The position numbers were made by a program, and so were the translations under genes. Of a DNA stretch of 64,000 nt, positions 17,790-26,580 are shown one piece after another. Position 1 is the stretch's first letter, and every line of letters begins with the position of its first letter. The notes under the pieces were generated by a model that saw nothing but the letters and a program-made list of their open reading frames with translations, did not search any database and was not told the DNA's origin. Origin of the DNA: Comamonas sp. B21-038 (GTDB taxonomy: Bacteria > Pseudomonadota > Gammaproteobacteria > Burkholderiales > Burkholderiaceae_C); assembly GCF_022387135.1 (NCBI RefSeq), contig NZ_CP092462.1, positions 620,001-684,000 on the forward strand, in the 5' to 3' direction.

Positions 17790-20276
17790 ATGTCCCCAAC
17801 CCGTTTGTCCTTCTCTTCGCGCTCAGCGTTGCACAATCGCGCGGTATCCCGAAACGCCCGCTTCCACCCCGCACCGCTGGCGCTGGCCGCCGCGCTGGTG
17901 CTGGCGGTGCCGCTGGCTGCCTATGCCCAATCGGCCACACCGGCCCATCAGGCCAACGAGGCCAGCAGCCTCTCGATTGCGTCCCAGCCGCTGGGGCCGG
18001 CGCTGCAGGCGCTGTCGGCAGCCACCGGCGTGTCCATCGGCTTTGCCCCCGCGTTGGTGGAGGGCAAGACGGCCCCCGCCGTCTCCGGCATGCTCACCGC
18101 GCAGCAGGCGGCCGACCGCCTGCTGGCCGGCAGCGGCCTGATGGCAGTGCGCCAAGGCGAGGCCATGGTCATCAAGGCAATGCCTGCGGCATCCGACACC
18201 AGCACCTTGCCGACGGTGACGGTCACCGCACAAGGCGAGCGCAACGCGACCAGCGAAGGTTCGGGCTCGCTGGCGGCCTCGGCCGTGAGCCTCAACAAGG
18301 GCGACCAGTCGCTCAAGGACATTCCGCAGTCCATCAGCGTGATGACGCGCAAGCAGCTCGATGAGCAGGGCGTGAGCGACTTGCGCGATGCGATGAACAA
18401 GGTGACCGGCACGATGGGAGTGCAGGGCGTGGGCCAGGGCATGGTGCTGTCCGCACGCGGCTTCCAGATCGATGCCTGGCAGTACGATGGCGTGGCCATT
18501 CCACGCAACCATTACTCGCTGGGCAACTGGGGGACCGAGGGCATGGTCTTTTATGACCGGCTGGAGGTGCTGCGCGGTGCCTCGGGCCTGCTGCAGGGCA
18601 CCGGCAGCCCCGGGGGCGCCGTCAACCTGGTGCGCAAGCGCGGCCAGCGTGAGAAGACCATCACCGTCACCGCCCGTGCCGGCTCCTGGGACCGCTATGG
18701 CCTGCAGCTCGATGCCGGCGGCCCGCTGAACGACGAGGGCGGTTTGCGGGGCCGCCTGGTGGTGGACGAGTCGCGTGGCCACTCCTTTGTCGACTATGTG
18801 AATGAGCGCACACGCTCGCTCTATGCCGCGTTGGATTACGACATCAGCCCCGACACGACGGTCGGCTTCGGCGTGAGCCAGCTCGACAGCAAAGGCCGCC
18901 CCTTCATCATGGGCCTGCCGCTGTATGCCGACGGCAGCATGCCCGACCTGCCACGCTCCACCTTCACCGGCTCCGACTGGAACCGCTCGAACGTGAAGCA
19001 GACGACGGTCTATGCCGACCTGAACCACCGCATCAACAACGACTGGAAGCTCAAGGTCTCGGCGCTGCAGGTGCGCGAGCAAAATGCCTCCTTGCACCAG
19101 CGCATGACCGGCACGGTGGCAGCCGGTGGTGGCGATGTGACCTATGACGACTGGTACACCGATTTCGACCTGAAGAAGTTCGCCTTCGATGCCTTCATCA
19201 ACGGCCGCTTTGAGCTGGCGGGCTTGCGCCACGATGTGACAGTGGGCGCCAACTATTCCAAGTACCGCTCCAACGATGTCTATGCCCGCACCTTCACAGC
19301 CGGGGCCGATATTTTCAACATCGACCACCACCGGCCCGAGCCCAGCCTGGCCAGCCTGCTGGCCGCCGGTGGCCGGCAGTGGAAGTCTGCCTACGATGTG
19401 CGGCAAAAGGGCATCTATGGCAGCCTGCGCACCCGCCTGACCGAGCGGCTCACGGCGATTGTGGGCGCTCGCTCCAGCTGGTATGACTCGCTCTACACCA
19501 ATGCGCTCAACGACGAGCGCCAGCTCACCACCACCTCCGGTGAGATCACGCCCTATGCGGGCCTGGTGTATGCACTCACCCCCGAATGGTCGCTGTACGG
19601 CAGCTATACCAGCGTGTTCGAGCCCCAATCCGAGCGCACCGTCGACGGCAAGGTGCTCGATCCGATCACCGGCACCAACTACGAATTGGGCATCAAGGGC
19701 GCGCTGATGAACGGCAAGCTCAACACCTCGCTGGCGCTGTTCCGTTACGACCACAAGAACCGCGCCGTCAACGACCTGGCCTCCGGCTATGCCTGCGACG
19801 GCTGGTACTGCTCCACCTCAGCCGGCAAGGTGCGCAGCCAGGGGGTGGAGGCCGAAGTCAGCGGCGAAGTGGCACGCGGCCTGCAGGCCATGGTGGGCTA
19901 CACCTTCAACACCAGCAAATTCCTGAACGACCCGACCAACCAGGGCCAGGTCTTCAGCACCTGGACGCCCAAGCACATGCTGCGTGCCTGGCTGTCCTAC
20001 CAGCTGCCTGGCGATTGGCACCGCATGAGTGTGGGCGCTGGCGTCGTCGCGCAAAGCCATACCTTGAGCTATGACCGCTCCTTCCAGGTTGCCGGCAACA
20101 CCATCACCAGCCTGCGGCTGGCCTACCAGGCGACGCCCGAGGTCAGCGTTGCCCTCAACGTGAACAACGTGTTTGACAAGCACTACATCCTGCCGGGCTT
20201 TGTCGGCTACACCGGCGGCAGCTATGGCGATCCGCGCAATGCCATGCTGACCCTGAAGTACACGCCCAAGCTGTGA
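17790..20276 (+). CDS. TonB-dependent siderophore receptor with signalling domain (FecA/FpvA type)
   Basis: 828-aa outer-membrane receptor for a ferric siderophore. A long signal peptide ends near AYAQSA (about residue 48). The STN/secretin-like signalling domain (about 55-110: LSIASQPLGPALQALSAATGVSIGF) is the part that talks to FecR. The plug domain begins with DIPQSISVMTRKQLDEQG near 178 and contains DGVAIPRNHYSLGNWG and VEVLRGASGLLQGTGSPGG-type segments. The beta-barrel ends LKYTPKL with a small C-terminal residue pattern rather than the usual terminal Phe. The ATG at 17790 gives a sensible leader; upstream in-frame codons run into fecR. The ligand is not inferable. Confidence 0.93.
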   Translation: MSPTRLSFSSRSALHNRAVSRNARFHPAPLALAAALVLAVPLAAYAQSATPAHQANEASSLSIASQPLGPALQALSAATGVSIGFAPALVEGKTAPAVSGMLTAQQAADRLLAGSGLMAVRQGEAMVIKAMPAASDTSTLPTVTVTAQGERNATSEGSGSLAASAVSLNKGDQSLKDIPQSISVMTRKQLDEQGVSDLRDAMNKVTGTMGVQGVGQGMVLSARGFQIDAWQYDGVAIPRNHYSLGNWGTEGMVFYDRLEVLRGASGLLQGTGSPGGAVNLVRKRGQREKTITVTARAGSWDRYGLQLDAGGPLNDEGGLRGRLVVDESRGHSFVDYVNERTRSLYAALDYDISPDTTVGFGVSQLDSKGRPFIMGLPLYADGSMPDLPRSTFTGSDWNRSNVKQTTVYADLNHRINNDWKLKVSALQVREQNASLHQRMTGTVAAGGGDVTYDDWYTDFDLKKFAFDAFINGRFELAGLRHDVTVGANYSKYRSNDVYARTFTAGADIFNIDHHRPEPSLASLLAAGGRQWKSAYDVRQKGIYGSLRTRLTERLTAIVGARSSWYDSLYTNALNDERQLTTTSGEITPYAGLVYALTPEWSLYGSYTSVFEPQSERTVDGKVLDPITGTNYELGIKGALMNGKLNTSLALFRYDHKNRAVNDLASGYACDGWYCSTSAGKVRSQGVEAEVSGEVARGLQAMVGYTFNTSKFLNDPTNQGQVFSTWTPKHMLRAWLSYQLPGDWHRMSVGAGVVAQSHTLSYDRSFQVAGNTITSLRLAYQATPEVSVALNVNNVFDKHYILPGFVGYTGGSYGDPRNAMLTLKYTPKL

Positions 20277-20564
20277 TCGACGCAGGGCCGCCCCGCCCGC
20301 ATCTGCACAACCCGGCCTTGTCCAAAAACAGCAGTTTTGGCTTTTGCATTGCGCAAACTGGGTTAGGCTGCGATCCGCAAGCGAAAGGGGCGGGCCCTGC
20401 AGGGCCGGGCCCATCGCCTCGTGCACCGGGGCCTGCCAGCAGTGGATCGCAATGGCCCCCCCCCAGCGCCAGCTATTCCCCGCCCATCAGATGTGCATCC
20501 GCTGCGCACGGCACACCCCAGGGGAACCCGCCAGCTATCCCATCCAACCCCCTAGGAGGCGCTC

Positions 20565-21215
20565 ATGAGCCAAACCACCCCACCATCCACCCTGTTTCGC
20601 CCACTGCTAGCAGCGGCCTTGGCCGTGTCCGCCAGCGTCGGCGCTGTCTTGCCGGCGCAGGCCGATTACCTGTGGCTGCAAACCGAGAACGGCCAGACGC
20701 GCGCCCAAGTGGGCGAGCTGCACAAGACGCCAGGACAACTCAGCGAACTGAGCGAGCCGCGCCAAGTGGTGGCAGAAGGCAAGACCGTGCCGGCATCGGC
20801 CGACCCCTTTGTCTTGGCCAAGGAAGAGGGCGCACCGGCCGACCAGCGCTTTGCGGCCACCCGTGCCGGCAGCGATGGTGTGCTGACCTACTACCAGGCC
20901 CGCTTTGGCCGCCAGGAGACCCGGGCCGTCCATGACCTGGAATTGGTGCCGACAACGCCCCAGGGCAATACCTACCAGCTGATGTTCAAGGGCCGGCCAG
21001 TAGCGGCCAGCCAGGTGAATGTGGACACCAGCGAAGGCTGGCGCCGGGTGCTGCTGCCCGCCAAGGATGGCACGGTGCGCTTTACGCCCTCGTTCCCCGG
21101 CCTCTATGTGATGGAGGTCACGGCCAGGGTTGACAACGGCAGCGTGAAGCTGAACGGCAAGCAGTACGACGAGGTGCGCCACACCGCCACCTTGAGCTTT
21201 GAGGTGCCGCAGTAA
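20565..21215 (+). CDS. DUF4198 periplasmic protein
   Basis: 216-aa exported protein. A signal peptide (about 1-34, ending VLPAQADY) is followed by an all-beta domain of the DUF4198/cobalt-nickel-transport-related family, with DYLWLQTENG just after cleavage and PSFPGLYVMEVTARVDNG in the C-terminal third. Proteins of this family often sit beside TonB receptors and are thought to handle metal or siderophore cargo in the periplasm, but no role is proven. A strong ribosome site (CTAGGAGG) precedes the ATG. It lies 288 bp after the receptor, probably under separate or read-through control. Confidence 0.75.
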   Translation: MSQTTPPSTLFRPLLAAALAVSASVGAVLPAQADYLWLQTENGQTRAQVGELHKTPGQLSELSEPRQVVAEGKTVPASADPFVLAKEEGAPADQRFAATRAGSDGVLTYYQARFGRQETRAVHDLELVPTTPQGNTYQLMFKGRPVAASQVNVDTSEGWRRVLLPAKDGTVRFTPSFPGLYVMEVTARVDNGSVKLNGKQYDEVRHTATLSFEVPQ

Positions 21216-21349
21216 GGCCATAAGGCGGCCCTTGCCCGCAGCGGCAGGTGCGCCGCTTTTGCGCTGGCGCCTGCACAAGTATTGGCTTGGCACGACAATT
21301 GCGGCAGTTCGACGGCTTGCCGTCTGGTGATTGCCGCATTTTGTCCTTC

Positions 21350-22657
21350 ATGAAAAACCTGCCCCTGCTGCAGCAGCACGACCTGCGCCGTGCGCTGCAC
21401 AACGAAGTCCATTCCCGCCCGCCTGAAGCGCTGCCCGACCACACCGCCGTGTTCTGCACGGTGATGTGGGCCGATGCCGCCGAGCGCGCAGCCAGCCGCC
21501 AGTGGCTGCACCAGCTGCTGCGCGATCTGCAGCTGCCCGTGCCCGATGCCGAGGCCAACCACCTGCGCCTGGACCTGGGCAATGGCCGGTTGCGCTGGGA
21601 GCTGCACACCGAGTTTGTCTCCTGGACCTGGATGGTGCCCATCCGCCCTGAGGCGCTCGATGAGGCTGAGCTGCCTTCTGCCAGCGACCTGGTGCCCGCC
21701 CAGTGGCTGGCGGGACTGCCGGGCCGCTGCCTGCTGGCGATGAACGCCTGGGTGCTGCCCGCATCGCCCGCGCTGGAGAAAAAGGTCGAGCAGCGCTGGC
21801 TGTACGAGGACAAGCTCGTGGCATCCAGGGCCTCCGAGCAGAAAGCGCAGATCTACACCGATTTCTCCATTCACTCGGATGGCGCATCGCGCCTGTTTGT
21901 GCTGAACCAGGGCCTGTCGGCGGCGCGCAATGGCCGCCTGGTGCAGCGCCTGCTCGAGATCGAGACCTACCGCATGGCCGCCTTGCTGGGCCTGCCTGCG
22001 GCGCGGGAGACCATGGAAAAGCTCGCCAGCACCGAGTCCGAGCTGGCCGAGCTGTCATCGGCCATCCGCAGCGCCGGTGCCGCCAGCGAGCCGCAACTGC
22101 TCGACCAGCTCACGCGCCTGGCGGCCCAGGTGGAGAGCCAGTACGCCGCCCACCACTCGCGCTTCTCAGCCAGCAGCGCCTACTTTGCGCTGGTGCGCCA
22201 GCGTGTGGGCGATATCCAGGAAACCCGCCTGGGCAGCTACCAGACCATTGGCGATTTCATGGACCGGCGCCTGACCCCCGCGCGCAATACCTGCGTGTCG
22301 GCGCACCAGCGGCTGGAGGCCCTGTCCCAGCGCGTCTCGCGCATCAGCAACCTGCTGCAGACGCGGGTCGACATCAGCCAGAAGCAGGGCCGCCAGGCGG
22401 TGCTCAAGGCGATGAACGAGCGCCAGGGCTTGCAGCTCAAGATGCAGTCCACGGTCGAGGGCCTGTCGGTGGCGGCCATCACCTACTATTTCACCGGCCT
22501 CATCAGCTACCTGGCCAAGGGCCTGCAGAAATGGGGGTGGCCACTGTCGCCAGAAACGACGGCGGCGCTGGCCATCCCGGTGATAGGCTTGGGCGTCTGG
22601 TGGTCGATTCGCCGCATGCACCATCGCTTGTTCCACGGCGCGGCGGACCAGCACTGA
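21350..22657 (+). CDS. DUF3422 membrane protein
   Basis: 435-aa protein of the DUF3422 family. It starts with the family hallmark LRRALHNEVHSRPPEAL (about 10-26). A coiled-coil-like middle region (about 215-375) has repeated heptads such as RQALSQRVSRISNLLQTRVD. Two transmembrane helices close the C-terminus (about 373-390 and 402-420), giving a CorA-like outline of a large cytoplasmic domain followed by a two-helix anchor. Function is unknown. The ATG at 21350 is chosen because the earlier in-frame part (from 21248) has no conserved residues. It precedes an EamA transporter by 16 bp. Confidence 0.8.
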   Translation: MKNLPLLQQHDLRRALHNEVHSRPPEALPDHTAVFCTVMWADAAERAASRQWLHQLLRDLQLPVPDAEANHLRLDLGNGRLRWELHTEFVSWTWMVPIRPEALDEAELPSASDLVPAQWLAGLPGRCLLAMNAWVLPASPALEKKVEQRWLYEDKLVASRASEQKAQIYTDFSIHSDGASRLFVLNQGLSAARNGRLVQRLLEIETYRMAALLGLPAARETMEKLASTESELAELSSAIRSAGAASEPQLLDQLTRLAAQVESQYAAHHSRFSASSAYFALVRQRVGDIQETRLGSYQTIGDFMDRRLTPARNTCVSAHQRLEALSQRVSRISNLLQTRVDISQKQGRQAVLKAMNERQGLQLKMQSTVEGLSVAAITYYFTGLISYLAKGLQKWGWPLSPETTAALAIPVIGLGVWWSIRRMHHRLFHGAADQH

Positions 22658-22673
22658 TTGTTGGAGAGTTATC

Positions 22674-23603
22674 TTGTCTGTTTCTGTTGCACCGGCTGCG
22701 GTGCTCACGCCCAGCGTGCGCCGCGCCGGCATGGTCTGCGCCGTCGTCGGCGCCATCGCCTTCAGCGGCAAGGCCATCATCGTCAAGCTGGCTTACCGCC
22801 ATGGCGTCGATGCGGTCACGCTGATCATGTACCGCATGCTGTTTGCGCTGCCGCTGTTCGTCATCATGGCCTGGTGGGCCGGGCGGGGCAAACCGGCGCT
22901 GTCGCTGCGTGACTGGCTCGCCGTCATCGCGCTGGGCTTTTGCGGCTACTACCTCTCCAGCTACCTCGATTTTGCCGGGCTGAGCTATATCAGCGCGGGG
23001 CTGGAGCGGCTGATCCTCTACCTCAACCCCACCTTGGTGCTGGCGCTGGGCTGGCTGCTGTACCGCAAGGTGGCCAGCGGCCGCCAGCTGCTGGGCCTGG
23101 CCATCAGCTACGCCGGCGTGATGCTGGTGTTCGGCATGGAGCTGTACACCCACGGCGCCGGCCAGCAGGTCGGCTGGGGCGCCACCCTGGTGTTCCTGAG
23201 CGCCGTGAGCTATGCCATCTACCTGGTCTACAGCGCCCAGTATGTGAAGCGCCTGGGTGCCCTGCGCCTCGTGGGCCTGGCCACCAGTTTTGCCTGCCTG
23301 TTCTGCATTGCGCAGTTTCTGCTGACCCGGCCGCTGCAGGCCGCGCAGGTGGATGCGGCCGTCATCTGGCTGTCCGTCTTGAACGCCACGTTGTGTACTG
23401 CCGTGCCCGTGTTGCTGGTGATGCTGGCGGTCGAACGCCTGGGAGCTGCCACCGTGGCCCAGACCGGCATGATTGGCCCCTTGTCCACCATCCTGATGGG
23501 CGTGTGGCTGCTCGGCGAGCCGCTGACCCCGGTGATGGTGGGCGGCACAGCCTTGGTGCTGACCGGCATCTACGTATTCACCCACCAAGTCAAGAGGCCA
23601 TAA
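22674..23603 (+). CDS. DMT superfamily (EamA) transporter
   Basis: 309-aa inner-membrane transporter with ten predicted helices in two EamA repeats (first about 20-150, second about 165-305). It is typical of drug/metabolite exporters such as those for amino acids or riboflavin-like compounds. The start is a TTG at 22674 with GGAGA at 22663-22667 seven bases upstream; no ATG gives the complete first helix with a better ribosome site. Residues around SGKAIIVKLAYRHGVDAVTLIMYRM match the first repeat. Substrate unknown. It probably shares a transcript with the DUF3422 gene. Confidence 0.85.
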   Translation: MSVSVAPAAVLTPSVRRAGMVCAVVGAIAFSGKAIIVKLAYRHGVDAVTLIMYRMLFALPLFVIMAWWAGRGKPALSLRDWLAVIALGFCGYYLSSYLDFAGLSYISAGLERLILYLNPTLVLALGWLLYRKVASGRQLLGLAISYAGVMLVFGMELYTHGAGQQVGWGATLVFLSAVSYAIYLVYSAQYVKRLGALRLVGLATSFACLFCIAQFLLTRPLQAAQVDAAVIWLSVLNATLCTAVPVLLVMLAVERLGAATVAQTGMIGPLSTILMGVWLLGEPLTPVMVGGTALVLTGIYVFTHQVKRP

Positions 23604-23675
23604 AGGGCATGGGCGTTCGCGCCAACGCCGTTGCCATTTGTCGCATAGCATCGGTACCCACAAGGAGATTTGAAT

Positions 23676-24503
23676 ATGGATTTTGGAATTGCCAACAAAT
23701 GGGCCCTGGTCTGCGCGGCCAGCAAAGGCCTGGGCCGTGGTTGCGCGCAGGCGCTGGTCAATGAAGGCGTCAACGTGGTCATCAACGCCCGCGGCGAAGA
23801 AGCGCTGAAGGACACCGCCCGCCAGCTCAAGGTGATGGCCGCCATGTGGGCCGCAGCCGCCCCTGGCCGCGTGGCACCCCAGGTGATTGCCGTGGCCGCA
23901 GACATCACCACCGAAGCCGGCCGTGCCGCCGTGCTGAGTGCCGAAGGCGGCCCTGGCCAGCGCTTTGACATTCTGGTGAACAACGCCGGCGGCCCACCAC
24001 CCGGCGATTTCCGCGACTGGGACCGTGAAGCCTGGGTCAAGGCACTGGACGCCAACATGCTCACCCCAATTGCGCTGATCCAGACCTTGATCGACGGCAT
24101 GGCCGAGCGCGGTTTTGGCCGCATCGTCAACATCACCTCCAGCTCCGTGAAGGCACCCATCGACATCCTGGGTCTGTCCAACGGCGCGCGCAGCGGCCTG
24201 ACTGGTTTTGTGGCCGGTGTGGCACGCAGCGCCATTGCCGCCAAGGGCGTGACCATCAACAACATCCTGCCCGGCAAGTTCGACACCGACCGCATTGCGG
24301 CCACCATCTCCGCCACTGCCAGCAAGACCGGCAAGAGCGAAGCCGATATCCGCGAGGCGCAGCAAAAGCAGATTCCTGCCGGCCGCTACGGCACCGCCGA
24401 TGAGTTTGGCGCGATCTGCGCGTTCCTGTGCAGCCAGCAGGCCGCCTATATCACCGGCCAGAACATCCTGCCGGATGGCGGCTCCTACACAGGTACTTTC
24501 TAA
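23676..24503 (+). CDS. SDR family oxidoreductase with atypical active site
   Basis: 275-aa Rossmann-fold protein. The cofactor loop CAASKGLGRG (residues 13-22) and LVNNAGG near 103 are SDR features, and the C-terminal QNILPDGGSYTGTF is typical. At the place where classical SDRs carry the catalytic Tyr-x-x-x-Lys, the protein reads ILGLSNGARSGLTGF, so both residues are replaced (Asn and Arg at the corresponding spots). A subgroup of SDR proteins shares this LSN.xR pattern; whether they catalyse redox chemistry is uncertain. Start ATG at 23676 with AAGGAG at 23662-23667. A strong terminator follows. Confidence 0.85.
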   Translation: MDFGIANKWALVCAASKGLGRGCAQALVNEGVNVVINARGEEALKDTARQLKVMAAMWAAAAPGRVAPQVIAVAADITTEAGRAAVLSAEGGPGQRFDILVNNAGGPPPGDFRDWDREAWVKALDANMLTPIALIQTLIDGMAERGFGRIVNITSSSVKAPIDILGLSNGARSGLTGFVAGVARSAIAAKGVTINNILPGKFDTDRIAATISATASKTGKSEADIREAQQKQIPAGRYGTADEFGAICAFLCSQQAAYITGQNILPDGGSYTGTF

Positions 24504-24523
24504 GCACCTGTCACCCAAAGCAG

Positions 24524-24558
24524 AACCGCCCGGGCAGATGCCCGGGCGGTTTTTTTAC
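24524..24558 (+). terminator. Rho-independent terminator after the SDR gene
   Basis: GC-rich inverted repeat AACCGCCCGGGCA / TGCCCGGGCGGTT around a two-base GA loop, followed by seven T residues. It ends the SDR transcript and shields the convergent DUF2076 gene. Confidence 0.92.
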
Positions 24559-24582
24559 GCCTGACATGAAGGCTGGCGGCGA

Positions 24583-25446
24583 TCAAGCCTGGTCGTCGTC
24601 AAAGAAGTCAAAGCCATCGTCGCCGCTGTCATAGTCGGCGATGTCCTGGCTGTTGCTGTCGCTGCTGTTGTTGCGGCTGTCCTGCTCGGGCATCCAGCGG
24701 TTGACGGAGGAGTCCACATGGTCGCGCCCGGCTTGCTGGGCGAGCTGGTCCAGGCCGCTGTTATCGCCGCTGCCGGTGGAACTGGCGCTGGCCGTACTGG
24801 CGTTGTCTGCGGCCGGGCCGCTGCTGCTGGCCGCATGGCTGGGGGTGGTCGCTGCCTGGGCGGGGTTGCTCCAGAGGTGGCTCAGGCCATTGAACAGCAG
24901 CATGCCGCCCGCCACACCGGCGGCCGAGGCAGCAGCCTGGCCCAGAAAGCCACCTGCTGCCGATCCAGCGCTGGGCTGCGGCATCGGGGCGGGAATGGGC
25001 GCAGGCGCTGCCGGGGCTGCACCAAACCAGCGCCCACTGCTGGCTGGGGCGGGCGTATCGGCATAGCCAGCAGGGGCAGCGCTGTGGGGCGGATAACTCG
25101 GCGCATAGCCCGCTGGGCTGCGGCTGGCCAGATTGGCATCGGGGGTACGGCCAAAATGCGTGTCCAGCCCGGCACCTAAAAAGCTGCCACCACTGCCGCT
25201 GGCCGGTGGGGCGGCAGCAGCCCGGGCCTCGACCAGTTGTGCCTGCAACTGCGCCTCTTGCTGCTGGGCCTGCTGCAACGCCTGCTCCAGCAGCAGGCCA
25301 CGCTGGGTCAGCCAATAGAGCGCATCCGGGGTTTGCTGAGCCTGCTGGCGTACCCAGGCTTCTGCCTGGCCATCCTTGGGCTGGCCATCGCGCTGGCGCA
25401 GTTGCTGGAAGAGGTTCTCGATCAGGGTTTGTTCTTGCGCATTCAT
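24583..25446 (-). CDS. DUF2076 protein (putative periplasmic ligand-binding-like)
   Basis: 287-aa protein of the DUF2076 family. The N-terminal helical region MNAQEQTLIENLFQQLRQ with PDALYWLTQRGLLLEQAL (about 35-56) is the conserved part. It continues as a Gln/Ala-rich coiled coil to about residue 75. The middle is Pro/Ala/Gly-rich and disordered. A hydrophobic glycine-rich patch AAGGFLGQAAASAAGVAGGMLLFNG lies near 165-185. The C-terminus is acidic, with Ser/Asn/Asp repeats ending DGFDFFDDDQA. Function unknown. It is monocistronic and convergent with the SDR gene. Confidence 0.8.
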   Translation of the reverse strand: MNAQEQTLIENLFQQLRQRDGQPKDGQAEAWVRQQAQQTPDALYWLTQRGLLLEQALQQAQQQEAQLQAQLVEARAAAAPPASGSGGSFLGAGLDTHFGRTPDANLASRSPAGYAPSYPPHSAAPAGYADTPAPASSGRWFGAAPAAPAPIPAPMPQPSAGSAAGGFLGQAAASAAGVAGGMLLFNGLSHLWSNPAQAATTPSHAASSSGPAADNASTASASSTGSGDNSGLDQLAQQAGRDHVDSSVNRWMPEQDSRNNSSDSNSQDIADYDSGDDGFDFFDDDQA

Positions 25447-25565
25447 CTCGGCATCCTTGCGATGGTGGTGTCACCGCATATGGGATGCACTGTGCGCCTG
25501 CACAAGGGCGCCAGTGTGAAGCCTGCGTTCTATCGGTAGCAGGTTGTAAGCGGCGTAGGGCCGCA

Positions 25566-26468
25566 TCACGCCCGGCGCGACGAGATCACAATGCCGGCGA
25601 CGACCAGCACAAAGGCCACACCGTGGTAGAGCCGGGGCGGCTCGCCCAGAAATGCGGCCGATAGCACGGCGGCAAACAGCGGCGTCAGGTTGGTGAAAAA
25701 GCCCGCCACCGTCGGGCCGACCCGCTGCACGCCGATGCCCCAGCAGCGGTAGGCCAGGATTGCCGGGCCGATGACGATATAGGCAATCGCCCAGAGCAGG
25801 GTGCTGTTCATCTGCAGCTGGCTGGCGCCAACCGCCCATTCGGTGCCGGCAAACAGGCCCGACCACAGCAGGCCAAACGCCAGCTGGGCCATCAGCAGCA
25901 GCGCCCACTGGCTTTTGATGCCGGCGGGCTCATGGGTGCGTACCAGCAGCCAGCTGTAGAGCGACCAGCAGGCGGTGGACAGCAGCATGAACAGATCCCC
26001 CGGCACCAGGCGCAGCTGGCTCAGCTGCTGCCAGTCGCCATGGCTGAGCACCAGCAGCACGCCGCTGACCGAAAACAGCGCGCCCAGCATCTGCGGCCGC
26101 GTGATGCGGGTCTGGAAGAACAGCGCGCCAAAAGCCATCATCCACAGCGGCATGCTGGATGCGACCAAGGTCACATTGATGGGGCCCGAGGTCTTCAGCG
26201 CCATGTACTGGAAAGCGTTGTAGCAGCCAATGCCCAGCAGGCCGATGACGGACCAGCGCTTCCAGTGCGGCCACAGCGGGCTGCCCCGGCGCAGCAGCGG
26301 GTAGGCCAGCGGCAGCATGATCGCAAAGGCCAGCAGCCAGCGCACAAAGTTCAGCAGCATCGGGGAGACCAGCTCATGCACCAGCCGGCCGACCACGGCA
26401 TTGCCGGCCCACATCAGCGGCGCGGTGGTCAGCAGCGCCATCGTCGAAGGTGTCAGTTTTTGTTGCAT
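25566..26468 (-). CDS. DMT superfamily (EamA) transporter
   Basis: 300-aa ten-helix EamA-type exporter. The first repeat opens MALLTTAPLMWAGNAVVGRLV and the second repeat covers about residues 150-290. The ATG at 26468 is used; an in-frame ATG five codons earlier (26483) is possible, and the far upstream in-frame start at 26708 would overlap the divergent quinone reductase gene. Substrate unknown. It is divergent from the quinone reductase with a gap of 112 bp that must hold both promoters. Confidence 0.85.
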   Translation of the reverse strand: MQQKLTPSTMALLTTAPLMWAGNAVVGRLVHELVSPMLLNFVRWLLAFAIMLPLAYPLLRRGSPLWPHWKRWSVIGLLGIGCYNAFQYMALKTSGPINVTLVASSMPLWMMAFGALFFQTRITRPQMLGALFSVSGVLLVLSHGDWQQLSQLRLVPGDLFMLLSTACWSLYSWLLVRTHEPAGIKSQWALLLMAQLAFGLLWSGLFAGTEWAVGASQLQMNSTLLWAIAYIVIGPAILAYRCWGIGVQRVGPTVAGFFTNLTPLFAAVLSAAFLGEPPRLYHGVAFVLVVAGIVISSRRA

Positions 26469-26580
26469 CGCCAGACTGTACATCCCCGTGACAGCGGTCC
26501 GCCTGAAAGCGTGGCAGCATGGTGACTGACGGCACCAGGAACCTGGCCAGACCCAATCCAGTTCACACAGGAGAATTTCC

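Noticed and set aside
17823..19754. Minus-strand ORF of 643 codons
   Set aside because: Shadow of the TonB receptor gene; the receptor frame has all expected domains.
22503..24518. Minus-strand ORF of 671 codons spanning the EamA and SDR genes
   Set aside because: His/Gln/Gly-rich antisense frame; two real genes are on the other strand.
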